Part shown: piece after piece, positions 1-7,697 of the stretch | How positions within the stretch are numbered: the stretch's first letter is position 1 | Layout of the letters: the number at the start of each line of letters is the position of its first letter | The notes under the pieces: generated by a model | Told to the model about the DNA's origin: nothing | The model's database searches: none | Seen by the model: only the letters and a program-made list of their open reading frames with translations | Program-made: the position numbers and the translations under genes | Assembly: GCA_025937035.1 (NCBI GenBank) | Contig: JAICSG010000092.1 | Coordinates: 1-9,658, forward strand | Origin: Thermoanaerobaculia bacterium | GTDB taxonomy: Bacteria; Acidobacteriota; Thermoanaerobaculia; Multivoradales; UBA5704 | DNA length: 9,658 bases | Direction: 5' to 3'

Positions 1-707
1 GAGCCCGCGACCGGCTTCCACCCCTGCCTGCGGGGTCCGAACCGGAATTGGACGTCGGGATCGCCGGGCGTCAACGAATTTCGCAGCCGGAAGACCGCCG
101 AGGCCGGATCGTAGACTCCAAGGTCGTCCCGCCCGTCGCCGTTCCAGTCGCCGGCCACCGGCAGGGAGCCTCGTCCGGAAGGGCCGAATTGCACCTGGAA
201 ATCCGGCGGAGCGTCCTGGAAGCCGTTGGTCAGATAGAAGGTGGAGGTGGAGGGATCGAACAGGCCCACGCCGTCTTTGCCGCCGCCGTTCCAGTCGCCG
301 GCCAGGGGGAGCAGGCCCGACCCGGAGGGGCCGAATTTGAAGGTGACGTCGAAGCCTGACCCGGCAAGTGAATTCTTCAGGTAGAACGTTCGGGTGGCCG
401 GGTCGTAGAGGCCCACGGTGTCCTTGCCGTCGCCGTCCCAGTCACCCGCGAGCGGCAGCGCGCGGGAGGAGGGGGCGTCGACCCGGAGGATCACGTCGGA
501 GCCTCCTCCTGGAGACGAATTCTTGAGCCGGAAGGTCCCCGTGGCGGGATCGTAGAGCCCCTCGGTGGTCCGTCCGTCGCCGTCCCAATCGCCCGCCAGG
601 GGCATCCACCGGCTGTTGCGCGGGCCGTAGCGGAGGATCGTGACGCTGGCGCTCGCGGTATTGGCCGCCTTCAGATTGAATTTGCCGCTCTTCGGGTCGT
701 AGAGCCC
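1..707 (-). repeat. Tandem 147-bp (49-residue) protein-coding repeats, four full and one partial
   Basis: Within the dehydrogenase gene, units begin at G-[LV]-[YF]-D-P and end in a PLAGDWDGDGK-like block. Full units occupy 707-561, 560-414, 413-267 and 266-120; the fifth starts at 119 and is cut by the window edge. All four full units are exactly 49 codons, with no indels. Units 1, 2 and 4 keep an acidic/Gly loop of the DWDGDG or DWNGDG type (DxDxDG-like, calcium-binding in FG-GAP/VCBS-type repeats). Unit 3 reads DWNGGG and has lost the third acidic position. The DNA copies are diverged, so these are old duplications kept by selection on the protein. They probably form an extra beta-propeller or a surface-interaction domain. 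Confidence 0.88.
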
Positions 708-1916
708 CACGGTCTCCCTGGCGCCACCACCCGCCGGGGCTCCCGTGAAGCGGTAGAGCTGGCCGTTCACGTTGCCCGCGTAGAGCTCGCCTTGGGAGTC
801 CTCGCCGAAGGCCGTGAGCTGCGAGACCTGCCCGGGAACCGTCCGCACCGTGAAGCCGCTCCCCGAGCGCGCCGCGGCCCAGATCACGCCCGAGCAGAGG
901 TCGCCGAAGACGTAGGTCCCCCGGAGCTGGGAGGCTCCGCTGCCGCGGTAGACGTAGCCGCCGATCACCGAGCAGTGGGGGTTGTGGTCGTACTCCAGGA
1001 CGGGCAGGGTGTAGGCGGTCGAGCCGCAGGCGGGGGTCGAGGCCGGACAGGCGTTGCTGGAGTTGCAGAGGGTCCCCTCCATTACCTTCCAGCCGTAGTT
1101 CTCGCCACCGGTCGACGAGGCGGCCTGGAAGTCGACCTCCTCGCGCCGGTCCTGGCCGACGTCGCCGATCCAGAGGTCCCCCGTCTGGCGGTCGAAGGAG
1201 AAGCGCCAGGGGTTCCGCAGGCCGGTCGCCCAGACCTTGTCCAGCGGATCGCCCGCGCCGCGGAACGGGTTGGAGGCCGGGATGCCGTAGTAGGGCGGGG
1301 TGCTGACGTTCTGATCGACGTCGATCCGCAGCATCTTGCCGAGGAGATTGTCGGTCTTCTGGGCCCGGCACTCGGGGTCGTTGGCCGAGCCGCCGTCCCC
1401 CATGCCGATGTAGAGGTAGCCGTCCGGGCCGAGCTGGAGCTGCCCGCCGTTGTGGTTCGAGAAGGGCTGCTGGATGGTCAGCAGGATGCGGGCGCTCGCC
1501 GGGTCGGCCCGGTTGGGATCGGAGGCGGAGACCTGGTAGCGGGCGATGACGGTGTTGCCCTGGAGGTTCGTATAGTCGACGAAGAAGAAGCCGTTCTCGG
1601 CATGCCGGGGGTGGAACGCCGTCGAGAGCAGGCCCCGCTCGCCGTCCGTGGTGGTCAGGGACCGGATGTCGAGGAACGGCTGAGCGAGCAGGCTGCCGTT
1701 CCTCAGGATGACCACGCGGCCGGAGCGAAGGGTCAGGAAGAGCCGGTCGTCCCCGGCGTTGGTGATCCCCGTGACGGTATCGGAGGTGTTGGCGACCTGC
1801 TGGAGGCTCACCCCTTGCACGGTGCCGGCGACGGGGAAGGGGGCGGCCTGAGCCGGCAGGGCGGGCAAGGCCAGGAGGAGGAGCGCGGTGAAGGAGGATC
1901 GGAGGAGTCGGCTCAT
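1..1916 (-). CDS. Secreted PQQ-dependent sugar dehydrogenase-like protein with C-terminal 49-residue repeats (3' end outside window)
   Basis: 638 codons are visible; the C-terminus lies beyond the left edge. The start is ATG at 1916-1914, with AGGAG 7 nt upstream (minus strand of 1924-1928). Residues 1-24 form a signal peptide: Arg-containing N-region, Leu-rich core, and an A-Q-A site before APFPVAG. Residues about 30-395 are a glucose/sorbosone dehydrogenase-type six-bladed propeller. Diagnostic segments are NHNGGQLQLGPDGYLYIGMG (His155), ATGLRNPWRFSFD (Arg234, Asn235), WIGDVGQD and IGGYVYRG. His, Arg and Asn at these positions correspond to the catalytic/PQQ-contacting residues of soluble glucose dehydrogenase. 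From residue 404 the protein carries 49-residue FG-GAP-like repeats. By family it would oxidise an aldose or similar sugar outside the cytoplasm; the true substrate is unknown, and members such as human HHIP and plant homologues show that not all are enzymes. It is transcribed divergently from arfB. Long open frames on both strands here are GC-rich shadows. Confidence 0.93.
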   Translation of the reverse strand, partial: MSRLLRSSFTALLLLALPALPAQAAPFPVAGTVQGVSLQQVANTSDTVTGITNAGDDRLFLTLRSGRVVILRNGSLLAQPFLDIRSLTTTDGERGLLSTAFHPRHAENGFFFVDYTNLQGNTVIARYQVSASDPNRADPASARILLTIQQPFSNHNGGQLQLGPDGYLYIGMGDGGSANDPECRAQKTDNLLGKMLRIDVDQNVSTPPYYGIPASNPFRGAGDPLDKVWATGLRNPWRFSFDRQTGDLWIGDVGQDRREEVDFQAASSTGGENYGWKVMEGTLCNSSNACPASTPACGSTAYTLPVLEYDHNPHCSVIGGYVYRGSGASQLRGTYVFGDLCSGVIWAAARSGSGFTVRTVPGQVSQLTAFGEDSQGELYAGNVNGQLYRFTGAPAGGGARETVGLYDPKSGKFNLKAANTASASVTILRYGPRNSRWMPLAGDWDGDGRTTEGLYDPATGTFRLKNSSPGGGSDVILRVDAPSSRALPLAGDWDGDGKDTVGLYDPATRTFYLKNSLAGSGFDVTFKFGPSGSGLLPLAGDWNGGGKDGVGLFDPSTSTFYLTNGFQDAPPDFQVQFGPSGRGSLPVAGDWNGDGRDDLGVYDPASAVFRLRNSLTPGDPDVQFRFGPRRQGWKPVAG

Positions 1917-1963
1917 GAGGGATCTCCTATGCGTGGGAGCATCTTACTTGGGATACTAGGCGG
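1917..1963. promoter_or_regulatory. Short divergent intergenic region between the dehydrogenase gene and arfB
   Basis: Only 47 bp separate the two divergent start codons, so both promoters must lie here or inside the opposite gene. A TAAGAT hexamer on the minus strand (1946-1941) is a possible -10 box for the dehydrogenase. GATACT (1952-1957) is a weak plus-strand -10 candidate for arfB. No good -35 box pairs with either. The AGGAG for the dehydrogenase sits at 1928-1924. Promoter assignment is tentative. Confidence 0.3.
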
Positions 1964-2386
1964 ATGATCCCCATCGACGACACTCTCGCCATCCCCGACG
2001 AGGAGGTCACCTTCGCCACCTCCCGGAGCGGCGGCCCGGGGGGGCAGAACGTCAACAAGCTGGAGACGCGGGTGACATTGCGCTTCGATCTCGCCGGCTC
2101 GCCGAGCCTCTCCGAGGAGCAGAAGGCCCGGCTTCGGGAGCGGCTGGCGACGCGGATCACCCGGGACGGCGTTCTCCAGGTCAGCTCGCAGAAGCACCGC
2201 AGCCAGGGGGCGAACCGGGACGCGGCCGTCGAGCGCTTCGCCGAGCTGCTGCGGGAAAACCTCCGCGAGGAGCCGCCGCGCAGGAAAACCCGGCCTTCCC
2301 GGGCGGCCAAGGCCCGGAGGCTGGAGGAGAAACGGCGCCAGAGCCAACGCAAGCGGGAGCGGTCGGGGCGGATTCCCACGGATTGA
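1964..2386 (+). CDS. arfB: Alternative ribosome-rescue peptidyl-tRNA hydrolase ArfB
   Basis: The 140-residue protein matches the usual ArfB (YaeJ) length. It carries the release-factor catalytic signature SRSGGPGGQNVNK, with GGQ at residues 26-28, which positions water for hydrolysis of the peptidyl-tRNA ester in the ribosomal P site. Residues about 108-137 form a very basic tail (RRKTRPSRAAKARRLEEKRR and beyond). In ArfB this tail enters the empty mRNA channel, so the protein rescues ribosomes stalled on non-stop mRNA without needing a codon. The lack of a codon-recognition domain and the short length separate it from RF1/RF2. The start ATG at 1964 has only a weak Shine-Dalgarno (an AGG just upstream), but it gives the family's normal N-terminus. 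It is the first gene of a probable cluster; the next start is 27 nt after its stop. No functional link to the TPM genes downstream is evident. Confidence 0.95.
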   Translation: MIPIDDTLAIPDEEVTFATSRSGGPGGQNVNKLETRVTLRFDLAGSPSLSEEQKARLRERLATRITRDGVLQVSSQKHRSQGANRDAAVERFAELLRENLREEPPRRKTRPSRAAKARRLEEKRRQSQRKRERSGRIPTD

Positions 2387-2413
2387 GTCGAACGGTTATA
2401 GGATGACTCCGCC

Positions 2414-3067
2414 ATGGAGCCCGACCGCTTCTTCAGCCAGGCCGACCTCGACGCCATCCAGGCCGCCGTGCGGGAGGCGGAGGCGCGGACCTCGGGGGAG
2501 ATCGTCCCCTACGTCGTCGAGCGGAGCGATCCCTACCAGAACGCCCTCTGGAAGGGAGCCGCCCTGGGCGCTCTCCTCGGTCCCATGGTCGCGCTCGCCA
2601 TCTACCGCTGGAGCACGTTCTGGGGCTGGCCTTTCGAAGCCTGGATCGTCCTGCCGGCGCCCCTGGGGGGAGCGGTCGGCTACCTGCTCGCCCTCATCGA
2701 CCCCGTCCGCCGCTGGATGGCCGGCGAGCACACCCTCGACGCCCGGGCCCGCCGGCGCGCCGCGGTCGCCTTCCTCGATCAGGAGGTCTTCCGCACCCGC
2801 GGCCGGACCGGCATCCTCCTCTTCGTCTCCCTGTTCGAGCGCCGGGTGGTGCTGCTCGCCGACTCCGGCATCCATCAGAAGGTGGAGGAGGGGGCCTGGG
2901 AGGCGATCAGCGGCCGGCTGGCCCAGGGGATCCGGAGCGGCCGGCCGGGACCCGCGCTGATCGAGGCGATCCGCGCCTGCGGCGAGCTCCTGGAGAGGCA
3001 CGGCGTGGAGCGCCGGGCCGATGATACGGACGAGCTCTCCGACGAGCTGCGCCGGGAGAGGGAGTGA
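2414..3067 (+). CDS. TPM-domain (TLP18.3/Psb32/MOLO-1) membrane protein
   Basis: This 217-residue protein begins without a signal peptide. Residues 6-40 (FSQADLDAIQAAVREAEART, then SGEIVPYVVERSDPY) match the opening helix and first strand of the TPM fold. Two hydrophobic segments follow at about 45-65 and 75-95. The rest of the fold resumes after them: a helix with AVAFLDQEVFRTRGRTG, then ILLFVSLFERRVVLLADSGI and a helical end. The transmembrane pair therefore appears inserted inside the TPM domain, as in a known subgroup of these proteins. The charged C-terminus ends in ELSDELRRERE. Function is not established; bacterial TPM proteins are loosely tied to envelope or membrane-protein maintenance and often sit beside lemA, which is absent here. 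The start at 2414 has a weak AGGA about 11 nt upstream; the ATG at 2403 is in another frame. It is coupled to the next gene by a 1-nt gap. Confidence 0.85.
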   Translation: MEPDRFFSQADLDAIQAAVREAEARTSGEIVPYVVERSDPYQNALWKGAALGALLGPMVALAIYRWSTFWGWPFEAWIVLPAPLGGAVGYLLALIDPVRRWMAGEHTLDARARRRAAVAFLDQEVFRTRGRTGILLFVSLFERRVVLLADSGIHQKVEEGAWEAISGRLAQGIRSGRPGPALIEAIRACGELLERHGVERRADDTDELSDELRRERE

Positions 3068-3068
3068 G

Positions 3069-3968
3069 ATGAGACGCCGGGCCTCTCTGTTCCTCCTGCT
3101 CCTCTTGCTGCCCTTCACCTGGGTGGTCGCCAAGGACATCCCCCCTTTGACGGGGCGCGTCGACGACACCGCCAACCTGATCCCGGCGGACCAGCGGCAG
3201 CGGATCGAGGCCCAGCTCGCCCAGTTCGAGAAGCAGACGGGGGATCAGGTCGCCGTGCTCACCGTGGACAGCCTGGACGGCGAGGCGATCGAGGACTATG
3301 CCAACAAGGTGGCCCGCGCCTGGGCCCTGGGGCAGAAGGGGAAGGACAACGGCGTGCTCCTGCTGGTCTCCAAGGGGGACCGCAAGATGCGGATCGAGGT
3401 CGGCTACGGCCTGGAGCCGGTGCTGACCGATCTGCAGACGAGCGTCATCCAGAACCAGGTGATCATCCCCTACTTCAAGAAAGGGGACTTCGGCGGCGGC
3501 ATCGAGGCCGGAGTCAACGCCATCCTGAGCACGATCAACGGAAAGCCCGTGCAGCCGGCGCCGGAGGCTAAAGCCCCGGAAGACGGCGGCGGGGAGTCCT
3601 CCTGGCCGGGCTTCCTCATCTTCGGGCTCTTCGCCCTCGGGCCGTTCATCCTGAACGCCATCCGCAGCGGGAGCTGGGTCCTCTACGTCGTGATGCTCCC
3701 CGTGCTCTTCTTCCTGGGTCTGTTGGTGAGCCCGATCGTGGGGATGATCGCGGCCGGAGTCTGGCTGATCCTCTTCCCGATCCTGCGAATGATCCTGCCG
3801 CGCACCCCCTCATCGGGCCGCTTCCGGGGTCCCGGAGGCTGGTGGATCGGCCCGGGCTGGGGTGGGGGAGGAGGCTGGCGGGGCGGCGGTGGCGGCTTCG
3901 GAGGTGGGGGAGGGTTCTCGGGGGGCGGCGGCAGCTTCGGCGGTGGTGGATCGTCGAGCAGTTGGTGA
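3069..3968 (+). CDS. Secreted, membrane-anchored TPM-domain protein of the YgcG type with glycine-rich tail
   Basis: 299 residues. The start is ATG at 3069, 1 nt after the upstream TGA, preceded by a purine-rich GGGAGAGGGAG run. An in-frame ATG at 3021 would add 16 residues before the signal peptide, so it is rejected. Residues 1-21 (MRRRASLF, then a poly-Leu core to WVVA) form a signal peptide. The TPM domain spans about 27-157 and includes GRVDDTANLIP, DQVAVLTVDSL, the signature DNGVLLLVSKGDRKMRIEVG (93-112) with YGLEP following, and the PYFKKGDFGGGI segment. Two or three membrane segments follow (about 180-198, 202-221 and 223-243). The tail from about 254 is almost pure Gly with Ser, Phe and Trp, ending in SSSSW, as is usual for YgcG-like proteins. 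The TPM domain should lie outside the cytoplasmic membrane. Role unknown; the family has been linked to membrane stress and, in plants and animals, to photosystem repair and receptor modulation. Its TGA directly abuts the stop of the convergent gene. Confidence 0.9.
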   Translation: MRRRASLFLLLLLLPFTWVVAKDIPPLTGRVDDTANLIPADQRQRIEAQLAQFEKQTGDQVAVLTVDSLDGEAIEDYANKVARAWALGQKGKDNGVLLLVSKGDRKMRIEVGYGLEPVLTDLQTSVIQNQVIIPYFKKGDFGGGIEAGVNAILSTINGKPVQPAPEAKAPEDGGGESSWPGFLIFGLFALGPFILNAIRSGSWVLYVVMLPVLFFLGLLVSPIVGMIAAGVWLILFPILRMILPRTPSSGRFRGPGGWWIGPGWGGGGGWRGGGGGFGGGGGFSGGGGSFGGGGSSSSW

Positions 3969-4958
3969 TCAGTCCAGACCCTCGAAAGCCCGGATCGCCT
4001 CGCTGACCAGCCGGTCCCCCTCCTCGGTATGCTTGGGGGAGAAGTGGAACGGCACCAGCCGTTTGGCCCCCGCCTTACGGGCGAGCCAGCCCGCCTGCCG
4101 CGCCGTCAGGTGGTGCTTCTCGGCGGCCCGCCGCTCCTCCTCATGGGTGAAGGCGGTCTCGATGAACAGGGAGTCGGAGCTCCTCGCGAGGCCCACGATC
4201 GCCTCGGCGTTCGCCGGGGTGTAGCCGGCGTCGGTCACGTAGGCGATCTTCTGGCCGGGGACGATCCGCAGGACCTTCTCCTTGAGATCGCCGAGCGAGA
4301 CGGTCCGCTCTCCCACGGCGACCGTCATGGCGTCCGGCTCTCCCCGCGCCACGGCCGACTTGAGGCTCCGCAGCCAGGGGCCGGTGGGGAGCCCCAGCTC
4401 CTCCAGGCCGCTCTTCCAGACGTTGACGTGGAACTTCTCTTCCAGGGCGAACGCCAGGCAGGGGATCTGATGATCGAGGAAGGCGGCGCGGACCTGGAAG
4501 GTGTCCTCGTCCAGGAGCAGGCCCGGTGGGAGATGGGGAGATTCCAGAGGCTCCCGCCGGAACCCGGTGCGGCTGCGGAGCTCGGCCGATCGGGACTCCC
4601 CGTCCGGATGGACCTCCGTGGCCCGCACCACGAAGTCGCTCTCGTAGTTGGCCACCAGGTTCCAGGTGTAGGCGGAGAGCTTGTGCTCGACCTGATCGAC
4701 GAATCCGGGAGGCCCGAAGAGGTGGAGGACCTTGTCCCGTCCCAGCAGGAGCCGCAGCAGGGTGTCGAACCCCGCGAAGTGGTCCATGTGAGTATGGGAG
4801 ACGAAGGCGTGGGTCACCCGCAGGAGCTGCCGGGCCGAAAGGGGAGAGAGGTCCCCGAGATCGAACAGCAGGGCCCGGCGCTCGAAGAGGAAGTCGATAT
4901 AGAGCCCCGGGTCCCCGAACGGATCGTTGACCAGCCGGGGGTGGAAGAGGGGCTTCAT
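3969..4958 (-). CDS. RNase Z-like metallo-beta-lactamase-fold hydrolase
   Basis: The 329-residue protein has the metal-binding motif SHTHMDHFAGF (His55, His57, Asp59, His60). It also has FLDHQIPCLAF (His163), AYVTDAGYTP (Asp243, the bridging Asp) and a C-terminal block with HLTARQAGWLARKAGAKRLV (His283) followed by PFHFSPKH (His305). HLT plus HFSP is typical of RNase Z/ElaC-like enzymes, which cut pre-tRNA 3' trailers. The FGPPGF segment (81-86) also fits. It differs from classical RNase Z in using TDAG where GDT is usual, and its start resembles a distinct family of MBL hydrolases, so tRNA 3'-processing is plausible but not certain. A phosphodiesterase acting on another substrate is the alternative. 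Cytoplasmic; no signal peptide. The start at 4958 lacks a clear Shine-Dalgarno. It lies 54 nt downstream of the kinase gene on the same strand, so co-transcription is likely. Confidence 0.85.
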   Translation of the reverse strand: MKPLFHPRLVNDPFGDPGLYIDFLFERRALLFDLGDLSPLSARQLLRVTHAFVSHTHMDHFAGFDTLLRLLLGRDKVLHLFGPPGFVDQVEHKLSAYTWNLVANYESDFVVRATEVHPDGESRSAELRSRTGFRREPLESPHLPPGLLLDEDTFQVRAAFLDHQIPCLAFALEEKFHVNVWKSGLEELGLPTGPWLRSLKSAVARGEPDAMTVAVGERTVSLGDLKEKVLRIVPGQKIAYVTDAGYTPANAEAIVGLARSSDSLFIETAFTHEEERRAAEKHHLTARQAGWLARKAGAKRLVPFHFSPKHTEEGDRLVSEAIRAFEGLD

Positions 4959-5012
4959 GGGGAGGAGTGAGTCGAGAGGGAAGTCCCGCCTGCTAATGGA
5001 GGGTGCCGCGCT

Positions 5013-7640
5013 TCAGCGCAGGCCGTCGATGAGATACATGGCGGAGAGGATGCGCTGAGAGTTGTAAACATAGGAGCTGCCGTCGGGCGTCAGATGGATC
5101 GTGATTTTTGGAATGACCCCCGCGGAATCCGCGGGCGAGATCTCTTTCCACAGCTCCTGTCCGCCGGTCGCCAGGTCGATCCGGTAGATCTTCAGAGGCA
5201 GCTCGGAACGGAGCGCCACGAGCAACCCCTTCCCATCCGGGCTCCAGCGGAGGAGACGGCACCCCTGAGGAATCGTACCCGCCACGCGGGAGGGCCCCCC
5301 TGCGGTGGGGTAGAGAATGATGTGGCCGTCGGAGGCCACGGTGGCGAGCAGTGAGCCGTCGGGAGAGAGCAGGGCCCCCGACGGCTCCTCTCCAATCCCT
5401 TCGGGCGTGATCGGGCGCGGATGGCCGCCATCCAGCGACTGGATGTAGCAACACACCCTTTTCCCCGGCCTCTCGCCCACCAGGAGGAGGTGCCGGCCGT
5501 CCGGAAACCAGCGGACCGCCGACAGCGCGAGCGCGCCGGTCGCCACCGGGCGCACGTCGCCCGCGCCCGTGGGCAGGAGCAGGAGCCTGGAGGGGGGGCC
5601 ATGAACGAGGGCCGCGGCCCAACCGCCGTCCGGCGACAGGGCCATCGCCTCACCCTCCCCGAGGCGCACGCCGCTCGAGCCGTCGGTGGCGCGCAGGTAG
5701 ACAGAATAGTTGGGGCCGCTCCCTTCGCCGAAGTGTGTGAGCAGGGCGAAGCGGCCGTCGCGGGAGATGTCGCGGGCGTGCGAACGGTCGAGCCAGGAGA
5801 TGTCACGCTCCCGCGTATGCCCCGGCGCCAGGGCGGTGATGTGACGAGTGTCGTCTTCCCGCGCTGCCAGGACCCTGCCGTTCCGGGAGATGTCGAGAAG
5901 GACCACGCTCTCGGGGCCCCGCAGAACGGGCCGGACCCGACCCTGGAGGTCGGCCGCGTAGAGGGCCAGGCCCTCTCCGGCCTGCCGTGCGCTGAACCAC
6001 ACCTCAATTCCGGAGGGGGACCAGGCCAGGCCGCGGATCGCGGACCAGCCGGTTGACAGGTCCGTTTTCCGCCCCTGCAGATCGACGATGGAGAGCGCCC
6101 CCCGGTCGTCCTCATAGATGGGGTGGTCGAGGAAGGCGATGAGCTTGCCGGAAGGGGAGAAGCGGGCATTGCTGATGTAGCCGTTGGTGGCATAGAGCGT
6201 CTTGCCCGCCAGCTCCAGGTGCTCCTGACCGTTCACGCGCCGGATCACGGCCAGCCGGGAGCCGTCCGGTGACCAGTCCGCCTCCCGGACATGCTCCATG
6301 ATCTCGCGCGGGGCGCCCCCGAGGAGCGGCGAGCGTGCGAGGGTGCCCTCGCCAAGCAGAGCGCTCTCGACGGCGTGATGCAGGGAGACCGCCAGCTCTC
6401 CGGCGGAGGAGACCGACAGAAGCTCGGCCGGAGGGAGCGGCAGCTCGGTGGACTGCGGGCTGTCCAACCGGGTGAGATAGACACGGATCGGCGCCCCTTC
6501 CCAGGCGGCCCCGTAGAACACGGTCTGCCCGTCGGAGGAGAAGCGGGCGGAGCGGACGGTGCCGCGGCGGAAGGTGAGGAGACGGAACGACGGCAGCTCC
6601 GGTCTCGTCCGGGGGTGGCTCATCCACCCGAGGATCCCTCCGGCCGCCAGAGCGGCCAGGGCGACGGCTGCGAGCAGGAGCGCCGTCCGGATCCGTGATC
6701 CCGGCCGCCAGTGGGTGCGGGACGGCTCGGCGGAGGGGCCCGGCGTGCGCGGGGAAAGGCCGCTGGTGGAAGAGGAGAGCGGGACCTCCAGAAGCGTGGG
6801 CGCCTGCAGGCTGGCCGTGACGCGGCTGCCTCTACGGCCGACCGCTCGCAGGTCGACTGGGATCTCGTCGGCGTGCTGGTAGCGGTCGGCCGGGGCCTTG
6901 GCCATGGCCTTGAGCACGATCCGGTCGAGAGCCACGGGCACACCCGTACGCAGCGCCGTCATCGGCTCGGGCTCCTCATACAGGATCGCGTGCGCCACCA
7001 GGGACGAATGCTCGTGGCAGAACGGGAGCCGTCCGGTCACCATCTCGTAGAGAACGACGCCGAGCGCCCAGATGTCGGAACGGCGATCGATCTCGAAGCC
7101 CTGGAGCTGCTCGGGAGACATGTAGGCCAGCGTGCCGAGCGTCTTCCCGGCCTGGGTCAATTGGGTCTGGCTGGAGAGCTTCGCGATGCCGAAGTCCACG
7201 ATCTTCACCCCGCCCTGCGGCGTCACCAGGAGGTTTTCCGGCTTGATGTCCCGGTGAACGATCCCCCTCGCGTGGGCCGCGGTCAAACCCGCGGCGATCT
7301 GCGCAGCGAGGTCCAGAGCCTCGTCCAGCGCCAAGGGGCCGCGGCGGATCCGGTCGCGGAGCATCTCCCCCTCGCAGAAGGCCATGGCGATGAACAGACG
7401 GTCGTCTTCGGTCTCCTCGATTTCATAAATGGTGCAGATGTTGGGGTGATCCAGAGCCGAGGCTGCCTTGGCCTCCTGCAGGAACCGTCGGCGGCTCTCA
7501 GGGGCCGTAGCGTTGGCGGGAAGAAACTTGAGGGCGACGAAGCGGTCCAGCCGGGTGTCCCGGGCCTTGTAGACGACGCCCATACCGCCTTGACCGAGCT
7601 TCTCGACGATCCGGTAATGGGAGACCGTGCTGCCGATCAA
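5013..7640 (-). CDS. Transmembrane Ser/Thr protein kinase with C-terminal TolB/WD40-like beta-propeller
   Basis: 875 residues. An N-terminal Hanks-type kinase (about 9-268) has all key residues: glycine loop GQGGMGVVYK (16-25), Lys38 (VALKFL), Glu56, HRD 129-131 with Asn136, DFG 149-151 and SPE 175-177. The RD arrangement suggests activation by phosphorylation of the loop (Ser/Thr at 156-170). A Ser/Pro-rich linker (about 279-315) leads to one membrane helix (319-340). The remainder (about 350-875) consists of repeated SPDG-type blades (for example WSPDGSRL, FSPSGKLIAF, WFPDGRHLLL, WSPDGKGLL) and ends in YVYNSQRILSAMYLIDGLR, as is typical of acidobacterial kinases of this class. The propeller probably senses a ligand or partner outside the membrane, with the kinase in the cytoplasm. 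The start is TTG (7640-7638): it yields the family N-terminus MIGSTVSHYRIVEKLG and has GGAAAGG 8 nt upstream. The next in-frame Met (20) lies inside the glycine loop. Targets are unknown. Confidence 0.94.
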   Translation of the reverse strand: MIGSTVSHYRIVEKLGQGGMGVVYKARDTRLDRFVALKFLPANATAPESRRRFLQEAKAASALDHPNICTIYEIEETEDDRLFIAMAFCEGEMLRDRIRRGPLALDEALDLAAQIAAGLTAAHARGIVHRDIKPENLLVTPQGGVKIVDFGIAKLSSQTQLTQAGKTLGTLAYMSPEQLQGFEIDRRSDIWALGVVLYEMVTGRLPFCHEHSSLVAHAILYEEPEPMTALRTGVPVALDRIVLKAMAKAPADRYQHADEIPVDLRAVGRRGSRVTASLQAPTLLEVPLSSSTSGLSPRTPGPSAEPSRTHWRPGSRIRTALLLAAVALAALAAGGILGWMSHPRTRPELPSFRLLTFRRGTVRSARFSSDGQTVFYGAAWEGAPIRVYLTRLDSPQSTELPLPPAELLSVSSAGELAVSLHHAVESALLGEGTLARSPLLGGAPREIMEHVREADWSPDGSRLAVIRRVNGQEHLELAGKTLYATNGYISNARFSPSGKLIAFLDHPIYEDDRGALSIVDLQGRKTDLSTGWSAIRGLAWSPSGIEVWFSARQAGEGLALYAADLQGRVRPVLRGPESVVLLDISRNGRVLAAREDDTRHITALAPGHTRERDISWLDRSHARDISRDGRFALLTHFGEGSGPNYSVYLRATDGSSGVRLGEGEAMALSPDGGWAAALVHGPPSRLLLLPTGAGDVRPVATGALALSAVRWFPDGRHLLLVGERPGKRVCCYIQSLDGGHPRPITPEGIGEEPSGALLSPDGSLLATVASDGHIILYPTAGGPSRVAGTIPQGCRLLRWSPDGKGLLVALRSELPLKIYRIDLATGGQELWKEISPADSAGVIPKITIHLTPDGSSYVYNSQRILSAMYLIDGLR

Positions 7641-7648
7641 GATAGGAG

Positions 7649-7655
7649 CCTTTCC
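7649..7655 (-). promoter_or_regulatory. Shine-Dalgarno supporting the TTG start of the kinase
   Basis: GGAAAGG on the minus strand lies 8 nt before the TTG codon at 7640-7638. No ATG or GTG in frame gives an intact kinase N-terminus, so this site decides the start. Confidence 0.55.
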
Positions 7656-7697
7656 AGATCGCCTGTCGGGTTTCCTGAGGAGTGTAGCAGAGGCACC

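Noticed and set aside
442..1371. Minus-strand open frame (309 codons) inside the dehydrogenase gene
   Set aside because: It is on the same strand but in another frame. Its product is Arg/Pro/Leu-rich with no domain, whereas the dehydrogenase frame runs unbroken through 1-1916.
792..1967. Long plus-strand open frame (391 codons) opposite the sugar dehydrogenase
   Set aside because: It is antisense to a clear signal peptide and dehydrogenase domain, has a low-complexity Gly/Val/Arg composition typical of GC-rich shadow frames, and runs into arfB.
3850..3960. Glycine-codon-rich tract as a possible DNA repeat or recombination site
   Set aside because: It encodes the Gly-rich tail that is normal for YgcG-like proteins and shows no regular DNA unit.
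4029..4970. Plus-strand open frame (313 codons) opposite the RNase Z-like gene
   Set aside because: The minus-strand frame contains the complete set of metal-binding motifs; the plus frame has biased composition and no domain.
4959..5012. Possible terminator between the kinase and hydrolase genes
   Set aside because: No stable stem-loop followed by a T-run is visible on the minus strand.
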